Part shown: positions 8,803 to 16,715 of the stretch, one piece after another | How positions within the stretch are numbered: position 1 is the first letter of the stretch | Layout: the number at the start of each line of letters is the position of its first letter | DNA from: Burkholderiales bacterium | Lineage (GTDB): Bacteria > Pseudomonadota > Gammaproteobacteria > Burkholderiales > Burkholderiaceae_C | Direction: 5' to 3' | Length of the DNA: 38,442 bases | Assembly (NCBI GenBank): GCA_018971105.1 | Contig: JAGWVB010000008.1 | Coordinates: 1 to 38,442 of the forward strand | Made by a program: the position numbers and the translations under genes | The notes under the pieces: model-generated | What the model was told of the DNA's origin: nothing | The model's input: the letters and a program-made list of their open reading frames with translations, nothing else | Databases searched by the model: none

Positions 8803-10959
8803 ATGGAACCGAACACGCCAGCCGCGATCGACCCGCGCCTGGTCACGCGCATCCTGTTCCAGGGCTTTCCCGAGCCCGCGGTGCTGCTGTTCTACGTCAT
8901 CGGCTTCGCCGCGCTCGGCGTCTTCGGCTGGGGCTGCTGGATCGAGATCCGCAAATACCGGCGCGGCGCGCCCGACGGCCTCGCGCTGCGCCACCTGGCG
9001 GCGCGCCTGCGCGTGCTGGTGGCGGTGCTCGCGACGCATCGCACGCTGCGCCGGCGCGACGCGGCCGCGGGCTGGGCGCATCTGGCGATCTTCGTCGGCT
9101 TCATCACGCTGGCCATCGCGACGGCGACGATCACGCTCGAATACGACATCACCGCGCGCCTGTTCGGCTGGCACTTCTGGTACGGGCCGTTCTATCTCTG
9201 GTTCCGGCTCGTCTGCAATATCGCCGGTGTGGGCCTGGTCGGCGGCCTGATCTACATGATGATCCGTCGCGGCTGGATCAAGCCGCCCAAGCTCGATTAC
9301 GCGCGCCCTGATCGCGCCCCCGACGCGCCGGACGCCGACCGCAGCGCCTACCGCATCGAGGACTGGGCCTTTCTGTGGGTGCTGATCACGATCGGCGTCA
9401 CCGGCTTCATGATCGCGGCGATGCGGCTGCTGTGGCTGCAGGACAGGCCCGAGGTCTGGACGTTCCGCTGGTGGACGCCGGTGAGCGCGCTCATCGCCGC
9501 GGCGCTGCGGCCGTCCGTCGACGCCGCCACTGCGGGCATGCTGCGCGCCGGCCTGTGGTGGTTCCACGGCCTGCTGGCGCTGGCCTTCATCGCGCTCATC
9601 CCGCGCACCAAGGTCAAGCATATCTTCACCGCCGGCGCGTCGCTGCTGCTGCGCGACCCGCTGGCCGCGCAGCGCCTGCCCAAGGCCGACGCCCAGGCCA
9701 AGACGGTCGGCTACGCGAAGATCACCGACCTGACCTGGAAGCACCTGCTCAGCCTCGACGCCTGCACGAAATGCGGCCGCTGCCACGAGGCCTGCCCGGC
9801 GCGTGCCGCTGGCGCGCCGCTGTCGCCGCGCGATGTCATTCTTTCACTGCGCGAATTCGCCAACGACGCGCTCGAAAAGCAGGCGCTGCCCGAGGCTGCC
9901 GAACTCGACATCCACGGCAAGGACATCGGCCAGGTCTTCATGGAGACGCTGTGGTCCTGCCGCACCTGCATGGCCTGCGTCGAGATCTGCCCGGTGGCGA
10001 TCGAGCATGTGCCGATCATCGTGCAGATGCGGCGCAAGCTGGTCGAGGACGGCGAGATGGAGCCCATCCTGCAGAAGACGCTGCAGGCCCTGCACAAGAA
10101 CGGCAATTCCTTCGGCGAATCCCGGCGCAAGCGCGCCGCCTGGACCAAGGCGCTGCCGTTCACGATCAAGGACGCGCGCAAGGAGCCGGTCGACCTGCTC
10201 TGGTTCGTCGGCGACTACGCCTCGTTCGACCCGCGCAACCAGAAGGTGACGCAGGCCTTCGCCCGCCTGCTGCACGCACGCGGCGTCGACTTCGGCATCC
10301 TCTACGAAGGCGAGGGCAACGCCGGCAACGACGTGCGCCGCGTCGGCGAGGAGGGTCTGTATGAGCTGCTGGCGGAGAACAATATCGCGCTGCTGCGCAA
10401 CTGCGGCTTCCGCCGCATCGTCACGACCGATCCGCATTCGCTGAACACGATACGCAACGAATACCCGGAATACGGCGCGCGCCACGAGATTCTGCATTAC
10501 ACCGAGCTGCTCGCCGAATGGCTGGCCGACGGCAGCCTCGCGCCGGGTCGCCGCCTGTCGCGCCGCGTCACCTACCACGATCCCTGCCATCTCGGCCGCT
10601 ACAACAAGGTCTTCGAGGCGCCGCGCGCGGTGATGCGCGCGATCGGCTGCGATCTGGTCGAGATGCCGCGCTCGCGCGACAACTCGTTCTGCTGCGGCGC
10701 CGGTGGCGGTCGCATCTGGATTCCCGACCCGGTCGGCCAGGACAAGCCGGCGCACCTGCGCATGCGCGAGGCGGCGGTACTCGATGGCCTCGAGACCTTC
10801 GTCGTCGCCTGCCCGAAGGACCTGACGATGTTCGAGGACGCGCTCAAGGCCACCGGCAACGAGGGCCGCTTCGTCGTGCGCGAACTGATCGAGCTGCTCG
10901 ACGAATGCCTTGCCGAACCCGCCCCGGCGCCCGCGCCCGAAGCCGTGATCACTCCCTGA
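8803..10959 (+). CDS. Membrane Fe-S oxidoreductase, EtfD/DgcB-like (ETF:quinone route)
   Basis: A 718-residue protein. The N-terminal third has about six membrane helices of NarI/HdrE type with histidines placed for haem ('GWAHLAIFVGF', 'WWFHGLLALAFIALI'). It is followed by two 4Fe-4S motifs, 'CTKCGRCHEACP' and 'CRTCMACVEICP'. Two CCG-type segments follow: the first has lost its cysteines, while the second has 'YHDPCHLGRYN' and 'FCCGAGGGR'. This layout matches DgcB and EtfD/EMO proteins, which take electrons from ETF or a partner dehydrogenase and reduce quinone. Lying between tmd1 and etfBA, it most likely passes trimethylamine electrons from ETF to the respiratory chain in place of classical ETF-QO. 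It begins 35 bases after tmd1; the Shine-Dalgarno is weak and the start less certain. Confidence 0.88.
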   Translation: MEPNTPAAIDPRLVTRILFQGFPEPAVLLFYVIGFAALGVFGWGCWIEIRKYRRGAPDGLALRHLAARLRVLVAVLATHRTLRRRDAAAGWAHLAIFVGFITLAIATATITLEYDITARLFGWHFWYGPFYLWFRLVCNIAGVGLVGGLIYMMIRRGWIKPPKLDYARPDRAPDAPDADRSAYRIEDWAFLWVLITIGVTGFMIAAMRLLWLQDRPEVWTFRWWTPVSALIAAALRPSVDAATAGMLRAGLWWFHGLLALAFIALIPRTKVKHIFTAGASLLLRDPLAAQRLPKADAQAKTVGYAKITDLTWKHLLSLDACTKCGRCHEACPARAAGAPLSPRDVILSLREFANDALEKQALPEAAELDIHGKDIGQVFMETLWSCRTCMACVEICPVAIEHVPIIVQMRRKLVEDGEMEPILQKTLQALHKNGNSFGESRRKRAAWTKALPFTIKDARKEPVDLLWFVGDYASFDPRNQKVTQAFARLLHARGVDFGILYEGEGNAGNDVRRVGEEGLYELLAENNIALLRNCGFRRIVTTDPHSLNTIRNEYPEYGARHEILHYTELLAEWLADGSLAPGRRLSRRVTYHDPCHLGRYNKVFEAPRAVMRAIGCDLVEMPRSRDNSFCCGAGGGRIWIPDPVGQDKPAHLRMREAAVLDGLETFVVACPKDLTMFEDALKATGNEGRFVVRELIELLDECLAEPAPAPAPEAVITP

Positions 10960-10976
10960 AACAGGCCGTTCAACGC

Positions 10977-11762
10977 ATGAAGATACTCATACCCGTCAAG
11001 CGCGTCGCCTCGCTCGAGGAGGATTTCGAGATCCGGGCCGATGGACTCGACGTCGACGCCGAATTCATCAACTGGGACCTCAACGAGTGGGACGACTACT
11101 CGCTCGAGGCGGCCGTGCTGCTCAAGGAGGCCGGCCGCGTGAGCGAGGTCTGCGTCGCCACGGTCGGACCCGAGGAGGCCGACGAGGTGCTGCGCAAATG
11201 CCTGGCCAAGGGTGCCGACCGCGCGATCCGCATCTGGGACGAGGCCCTGGCGGGCGCCGATTCGATCGCCATCGCGCGCGTGCTGGCGGCGCTGGCGCGG
11301 CGCGAACGGGCCGAACTCGTGCTCACCGGGGCGCAGGCCTCGGACCATGCCCATGGCAGCACGGGAACGGCGCTGGCCGCGCTGCTCGACCGCGCCCATG
11401 CGGCGGTGGTGACGGCGCTCGACATCGTCGACGGCCGCGCCGTCGTGCAGCGCGAGCTCGAGGGCGGCCTGCTGCACGAACAAGCGGTGGCGCTGCCGGC
11501 GGTGCTGACGATCCAGCTGGGCATCGCGGCGCCGCGCTACGCCTCGCTGCGCGGCATCAAGCAGGCGGCGGCGCATCCGATCGAGGTCACGGGCCCGCGC
11601 GAACTCGGCCTGCCCGAGAGCGAGATCGGGGCGCCGGGCTCGCTGTCGTACGTGCGTTCGATGGCGCTGCCGACCAAGAGCCGGGCCCAGCTCATCGTCG
11701 GCTCGCCGGCCGAACAGGCGGCCCGCATCGCCGCGATCATCCGTGAAGTCAGGGGAGATTGA
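10977..11762 (+). CDS. etfB: Electron transfer flavoprotein beta subunit
   Basis: A 261-residue ETF beta subunit beginning 'MKILIPVKRV'. It contains 'INWDLNEWDDYSLEAAVLLKE', 'LTGAQASDHAHGSTG' (the nucleotide-binding region) and the C-terminal 'GSPAEQAARIAAIIRE' tail. With EtfA it forms the soluble one-electron carrier that oxidises trimethylamine dehydrogenase at its 4Fe-4S site. It sits 17 bases after the Fe-S oxidoreductase and its stop nearly touches the etfA start, as expected for a coupled heterodimer. The longer ORF-track start lies inside the upstream gene and is rejected. Confidence 0.92.
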   Translation: MKILIPVKRVASLEEDFEIRADGLDVDAEFINWDLNEWDDYSLEAAVLLKEAGRVSEVCVATVGPEEADEVLRKCLAKGADRAIRIWDEALAGADSIAIARVLAALARRERAELVLTGAQASDHAHGSTGTALAALLDRAHAAVVTALDIVDGRAVVQRELEGGLLHEQAVALPAVLTIQLGIAAPRYASLRGIKQAAAHPIEVTGPRELGLPESEIGAPGSLSYVRSMALPTKSRAQLIVGSPAEQAARIAAIIREVRGD

Positions 11763-11764
11763 CG

Positions 11765-12727
11765 ATGGCAGGCATTCTCATCATTGCCGAACATCGCCAG
11801 GGCGCGCTGCGCCCGGTCACGGCCGAACTCGTCGCCGGTGCGCAGCCGCTGCGCGCCGCGCTCGGCGGCCGGGTCCAGCTCGTCGTCGTCGGCAAGGGCT
11901 GCCGCGCGCTCGAGCCCGGCCTGGCGATCGAGGGCGTCGATGAAATCGTGTTCATCGAGACGCCCGAGGCGGAATTCGACGCCGAGACCTGGGAGCGCGC
12001 AGTCGCGGCCGCCTGCACCCAGTTCGAGCCCCGCCTCGTGCTCGTCTCGCACGGCATCGACAGCATGGGCTTCGCGCCGGCGCTGGCGCTGCGCTGCGGC
12101 TACGGTTTCGCCACCGATGTCTTCGGCCTCGCCGTCGCGGACGGCGCGGTCGTCGCGACGCGCGCCGGCTACGGCGGCAAGGTCGTCGTCGAACTCGGCT
12201 TCCGCCAGGGCGCCGTGCTGCTGACGTTGCGCCCCGGCACCTACAAGCCGGCGAGCGCGGCCGCGGCCGCGCCGGCGGCGCGCGAGTTCGTCTTCGCCGC
12301 GCCGGCATCGCGCACGCGCAACCTGCGATTCATCGAACCGCCGGCCAGCGGCGACATCGACATGACGGCCGCCGATTTCATCCTCTCGGTCGGGCGCGGC
12401 GTCGGCGAGCAGGACCACATCGAACGCTTCCGCGCATTGACCGACCGCATAGGCTTCGCGCTCGGCTGTTCGCGTCCCGTGGCGGACAGCGGCTGGCTGC
12501 CCAAGTCGCGCCAGATCGGCCAGTCCGGCCGCACCGCCAGTCAGTGCAAGCTCTATATCGCGATGGGCATCAGCGGTGCGATCCAGCACCTGGCCGGCAT
12601 GAAGCATGTCGACACGATCATCGCGGTGAACACCGACCCCAACGCATCGATCTTCAGCGTCGCGCGCTACGGCGTGGTCGGCGACATGTTCGAGATCGCC
12701 GACGAACTCGAAAAGCAATTCGAATGA
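11765..12727 (+). CDS. etfA: Electron transfer flavoprotein alpha subunit
   Basis: A 320-residue ETF alpha subunit. The C-terminal FAD domain has the family signature: 'SRPVADSGWLPKSRQIGQSG', 'YIAMGISGAIQHLAGM' and 'IIAVNTDPNASIFSVARYG'. The N-terminal half is the divergent alpha/beta domain. I choose ATG 11765, preceded by a GGGGAG ribosome site, over the TTG at 11759 that overlaps the etfB stop. Partner: EtfB immediately upstream. It ends 59 bases before the DUF1329 gene with no clear terminator, so the transcript may continue into the envelope module. Confidence 0.93.
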   Translation: MAGILIIAEHRQGALRPVTAELVAGAQPLRAALGGRVQLVVVGKGCRALEPGLAIEGVDEIVFIETPEAEFDAETWERAVAAACTQFEPRLVLVSHGIDSMGFAPALALRCGYGFATDVFGLAVADGAVVATRAGYGGKVVVELGFRQGAVLLTLRPGTYKPASAAAAAPAAREFVFAAPASRTRNLRFIEPPASGDIDMTAADFILSVGRGVGEQDHIERFRALTDRIGFALGCSRPVADSGWLPKSRQIGQSGRTASQCKLYIAMGISGAIQHLAGMKHVDTIIAVNTDPNASIFSVARYGVVGDMFEIADELEKQFE

Positions 12728-12786
12728 CGTGATCCCTCGCCGACGCCGGATCCGGCGTCCGATCTGGCCCCAACCAAGGAACGAAG

Positions 12787-14199
12787 ATGAGCATATCGAG
12801 ACAAGCTCCGGCCAGCAGGCCCACCCGCAGAGTCCATGCCCCCTGGCCGCTGCTGCTGGCCGCAACGCTGGCCACGGGCGCCTGGGCCGGGGATGTCGAT
12901 CGCCTGGGCAAGGACCTCACCGTCGTCGGCGCCGAGGCCGGGGCGAGCAAGGACGGCCTCATCCCCGCCTTTGCCAACAAGCCCGACCTGCCGCTGCCCG
13001 GCTGGACCTGGGGCAAGGTTCGTTCGCAGTACGCCCGCATCAAGGACGAGAAGCCGCTGTTCACGATCGACGCGTCCAATGTCGACAAATACGCCGACAA
13101 GATGACGCCGGGTCAGGTGGCGCTGGTCAAGCAGCTGAAGGGCTACCGCATGGACATCTATCCGACGCATCGCAACTGCTACATACCGCCGGAGGCGGCG
13201 GCGAAGACGCGCGAGAACGCCCTCGAGGCGAAGATGGCCGCCGACGGCTCGAGCCTGGCCCACGCGAAGGCCGGTGGCGTGCCGTTCCCGATCCCCAAGA
13301 CCGGTGCAGAGGCGATGTGGAACCACAAGCTGCGGCTGTCCGGCGTCGGCTTCGAATTCAAGAACGGCGGTAGCACGCTGAGTCCCCGCCGCGGAGACAG
13401 CAATTTCGTCTATTACAGCTGGGAGTTGTCGCAGTTCTTCCCCTGGGGCGCGAAGGAGGCGAAGAACGTCGAGGACAACGGCGGTATCGAGCTCTACACG
13501 TACTATCAATACTCGCTGCCCGTAGCGCTCGCCGGCCAGGCGCTGATCTCGACCAGTTACATCAACAAGCCGACCGAAAGTTACTACTACTTCCCCGGCC
13601 AGCGACGGGTGCGGCGGCTGCCGGCCTATGCCTACGATTCGCCGCTGATCGGCTTCGAGAACGAGTACATGGTCGACATCCAGAACATGTTCTGGAGCCA
13701 GCTCGACCGCTTCGACTACAAGATCGTCGGCAAGAAGGAAATCTACATCCCGCACGACGCGTTCCACATGTACGACTTCAACGCGAAGACGGCGGACGGC
13801 TACAAGCGCGACTTCGTCAATCCCTCGCTCGGACGCTACGAATTGCACCGCGTCTGGGTGGTCGACGCCAAGGTCAAGGCCGGCGAGCGCCACAGCGCGC
13901 CGCATCGCATCTACTACCTCGACGAGGACAGCTGGAACATCCTCATCGCCGAGGACTACGACGCGAGCGGAAAGCTCTGGAACGTGCGCCAGGCCTGGCA
14001 GATTCCGGTATGGGAACTCGGTGGCGTCTGCACCTACGGCCCCTTCGTCCAATACGACCTGCAGAGCGGGCGCTATGTCGCCGACTACTCGGTCATCGGC
14101 CAGGGGGTCGACGAGCAGTGGCACGAGAAGTCCAGCGACCCGAAGTTCAGCTCCGGCTTCTACACGCCCGACAACCTGCGCGCCATCAGCGCGCGCTGA
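12787..14199 (+). CDS. DUF1329 envelope protein
   Basis: A 470-residue exported protein. The N-terminus has an Arg-rich start and hydrophobic segment ending near 'ATGAWAGD', a probable signal peptide. The body has features of DUF1329 proteins (related to the LolA/LolB-like lipid-binding fold): 'GVPFPIPKTGAEAMWNHKLR', 'YYYFPGQRRVRRLPAYAYD' and 'IYYLDEDSWNILIAEDYD'. Such proteins are usually encoded with DUF1302 barrels, RND/MMPL transporters and YCF48-like proteins, in gene sets thought to move hydrophobic molecules across the outer membrane; the substrate is unknown here. It has AAGGAA upstream. A very strong hairpin follows the stop codon, which may set its mRNA level apart from the MMPL gene. 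Confidence 0.85.
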   Translation: MSISRQAPASRPTRRVHAPWPLLLAATLATGAWAGDVDRLGKDLTVVGAEAGASKDGLIPAFANKPDLPLPGWTWGKVRSQYARIKDEKPLFTIDASNVDKYADKMTPGQVALVKQLKGYRMDIYPTHRNCYIPPEAAAKTRENALEAKMAADGSSLAHAKAGGVPFPIPKTGAEAMWNHKLRLSGVGFEFKNGGSTLSPRRGDSNFVYYSWELSQFFPWGAKEAKNVEDNGGIELYTYYQYSLPVALAGQALISTSYINKPTESYYYFPGQRRVRRLPAYAYDSPLIGFENEYMVDIQNMFWSQLDRFDYKIVGKKEIYIPHDAFHMYDFNAKTADGYKRDFVNPSLGRYELHRVWVVDAKVKAGERHSAPHRIYYLDEDSWNILIAEDYDASGKLWNVRQAWQIPVWELGGVCTYGPFVQYDLQSGRYVADYSVIGQGVDEQWHEKSSDPKFSSGFYTPDNLRAISAR

Positions 14200-14207
14200 G
14201 CGGTCCC

Positions 14208-14245
14208 GGCATCGGTCCCGCGCCTTCGGGCGCGGGACCGATGCC
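14208..14245 (+). terminator. 17-bp perfect hairpin with UUCG loop between DUF1329 and MMPL genes
   Basis: GGCATCGGTCCCGCGCC (14208-14224) pairs perfectly with 14229-14245 around the loop TTCG closed by C-G, an exceptionally stable tetraloop. It starts eight bases after the DUF1329 stop and ends 75 bases before the MMPL start. No T-run follows, so it may be a partial terminator, a 3'-end stabiliser protecting the upstream mRNA, or a dispersed repeat rather than a full stop. Confidence 0.7.
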
Positions 14246-14320
14246 CCGCGACACATCCCAGGCATGGCCGCGCCGCGCGGGCGCGACCGTAGCGCGTCCA
14301 TCTGGCAAAGGAATCCGATC

Positions 14321-16681
14321 ATGCTGACGACCCTGGTGGCTCGATTGGAGAGTTTCTTCTTCGGCCGCCGCTGGCTGGTGCTGGGCGTCATCGCCGTCTT
14401 CACCGCGGTGATGGGCTATTTCGCGCTGCAATTGCGGATGCAGGCCGGATTCGAGAAGCAGATCCCGATCGGCCATGAATACGTCAAGACCTTCGAGAAA
14501 TACCGCAGCGCCCTGTTCGGCGCGAACCGGTTGACGGTCGTCGTCAAGGCCCGGCACGGATCGATCTGGACCGTCGCCGGGCTGACCCGGCTCTACCAGG
14601 TGACGCAGGCCGTGGCGGCGCTGCCCAATGTCCAGCGCCTGGGCGTGCAATCGCTGTGGACACCCAATTCATTCGTCAACGAGATCACCGAAGAGGGATT
14701 CCGCGCCGACCCGTTGATCGCGGGGACCATCTCGCCGCAGACGCTGACGCCGGCCATCATCGCGAACATCCGACATGCCGCGAGCGAGGGTGGCTTCATC
14801 GGCACCCTCGTCTCGCACAACGAGGACAGCGCGATGATCACCGCAGACCTCGACGAGGTCGACGCGTCGGGCAAGAAGCTCGATTACATCGCATACAACC
14901 ACATCCTGAACAAGGACCTACGGGGGAAATTCGAGGACGCCGATTTCAAGATCGAGATCATCGGCTTCGCCAAGCAGATCGGTGACATTGCCGACGGTGC
15001 CGGCAGCGTGGTCCAGTTCTTCGGCCTGGCCCTGCTGCTGACGGCGTTGGCCGTCTACTGGTACTGCCATTCGCTGCGCTTCACGATCCTGCCGATCGCC
15101 TGCTCGCTGACCTCTCTCGTGTGGCAGTTCGGCACGCTGCACCTGCTCGGCTACGGACTCGACCCGCTGGCGATCCTGGTGCCGTTTCTGGTGTTCTCGA
15201 TCGGCGTCTCGCACGGCCTGCAGCAGATCAACTTCATCGTGCGCGAGATCGCCCATGGCCACGACGCGATGGCGGCAGCGCGCCTGAGCTTCACGGGACT
15301 GCTGATCCCCGGCACGCTGGCGCTCATCACGGCCTTCGTCTCGTTCATCACGCTGGCGCTGGTGCCGATCCCGATGGTGCGTGAGCTGGCGATGGCCGCC
15401 TCGATCGGCGTCGGCTACAAGATCATCACGAATCTGATCATGCTGCCCGTCGTGGCGTCCTGCTTCGTCATCACGAAGGCGTACGCGCAGAAGGCGATGA
15501 TCAAGCGCGAGCGCCGCTCGCAGTGGTTGAGGTCGCTGGCGCGCGTGGCCGAACCGAGGCGCGCCAATGTCGTGCTCGTGGTCGCCGCCCTCGTGCTCGG
15601 TGCCGCCGTCTGGCAAAGCCGGGATCGGGTCATCGGCACGCTGCAGCCGGGTGCGCCGGAATTGCGGCCCGATGCGCGCTTCAACCGGGATGCCGTCGAC
15701 ATCGCGACGAATTACGACGTCGGACTCGACTGGCTGACGGTCGTTTTCGAGGCGGCGCCGAATTCCTGCGGCCGGGTCGCCCTGGGCGCGTTCGAGGACG
15801 ACTTCACCTGGGCCATGCAGAACCTGCGCGGCGTGGTCTCGGTCAGTTCCTATTCGAGTCAATTGCGCACCTACAACGAGGGCTACAACGAAGGCAATCC
15901 GAAGATGGCGGTGATCCCGATCGATGCCACGAATTACGAGGCCCTGAGCGAGGAGATCAGCCGCCTGCCGGGCTACATGACGGGCGACTGCGGCATGACG
16001 GCCGTCAACATCTACCTGACCGACCACAAGGCGACGACGATCAACCGCGTGATCGCCGCAGCCAAGGCCTACCGCGCCTCGCACCGGCTCCCCGGCGTGA
16101 CCATACGCCTGGCGGCCGGCAATGCCGGCCTGCTGGCCGCGATCGACGACGAGGTGCAGGCGAGCGAGCTCCCGATGATGCTGTACGTCTACGCGGCCAT
16201 CGTCGTCCTCGTCCTCGTGACATACCGCGACCTGCGCGCCGTGCTCGCCTGCTGCCTGCCCCTGACAGTCGGCACCTTCGTCGGCTACTGGTTCATGAAG
16301 GAGCTCCAGATCGGGCTCACCGTGGCGACCCTGCCGGTGATGGTGCTGGCGGTCGGCATCGGCGTCGACTACGCGTTCTATATCTACAACCGACTCCAGC
16401 TGCATCTGGCCAACGGACAGCCGATCGTCAAGGCGCTCGAGTTCTCGATCCTCGAAGTCGGGATGGCGACCATCTTCACGGCCATCACGCTGGCCGTCGG
16501 CGTGGCGACCTGGTCGTTCTCGCAGCTCAAGTTCCAGGCCGACATGGGCAAGCTGCTCGCCTTCATGTTCATCGTCAATCTCGTGATGGCGATGACGGTC
16601 CTGCCGGCCATCGTCGTCCTGCTCGACCGGGTCTTCCCTCGCCGCGCGCCCGTGCGAGCACCGGGAATTCTGGCCCATTGA
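14321..16681 (+). CDS. MMPL/HAE3-type RND transporter
   Basis: A 786-residue membrane protein with the RND repeat plan. A first helix (about 14-34) precedes a large periplasmic loop and a block of about five helices including 'FGLALLLTALAVYWY' and 'PFLVFSIGVSHGLQQINF'. The second half repeats this with 'MLYVYAAIVVLVLVTYRDLRA', 'VMVLAVGIGVDYAFYIYNRL' and 'MAMTVLPAIVVLLDRVF'. It belongs to the hydrophobe exporter-3/MMPL group. The start at 14321 has AAAGGA eight bases upstream, and the long ORF-track extension overlaps the DUF1329 gene and is rejected. It probably works with the adjacent DUF1329, DUF1302 and YCF48 proteins. Direction of transport and cargo cannot be told from sequence. Confidence 0.88.
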   Translation: MLTTLVARLESFFFGRRWLVLGVIAVFTAVMGYFALQLRMQAGFEKQIPIGHEYVKTFEKYRSALFGANRLTVVVKARHGSIWTVAGLTRLYQVTQAVAALPNVQRLGVQSLWTPNSFVNEITEEGFRADPLIAGTISPQTLTPAIIANIRHAASEGGFIGTLVSHNEDSAMITADLDEVDASGKKLDYIAYNHILNKDLRGKFEDADFKIEIIGFAKQIGDIADGAGSVVQFFGLALLLTALAVYWYCHSLRFTILPIACSLTSLVWQFGTLHLLGYGLDPLAILVPFLVFSIGVSHGLQQINFIVREIAHGHDAMAAARLSFTGLLIPGTLALITAFVSFITLALVPIPMVRELAMAASIGVGYKIITNLIMLPVVASCFVITKAYAQKAMIKRERRSQWLRSLARVAEPRRANVVLVVAALVLGAAVWQSRDRVIGTLQPGAPELRPDARFNRDAVDIATNYDVGLDWLTVVFEAAPNSCGRVALGAFEDDFTWAMQNLRGVVSVSSYSSQLRTYNEGYNEGNPKMAVIPIDATNYEALSEEISRLPGYMTGDCGMTAVNIYLTDHKATTINRVIAAAKAYRASHRLPGVTIRLAAGNAGLLAAIDDEVQASELPMMLYVYAAIVVLVLVTYRDLRAVLACCLPLTVGTFVGYWFMKELQIGLTVATLPVMVLAVGIGVDYAFYIYNRLQLHLANGQPIVKALEFSILEVGMATIFTAITLAVGVATWSFSQLKFQADMGKLLAFMFIVNLVMAMTVLPAIVVLLDRVFPRRAPVRAPGILAH

Positions 16682-16715
16682 CCTGTAATGGATCACCGAA
16701 ACAAGGAGACTCGCA

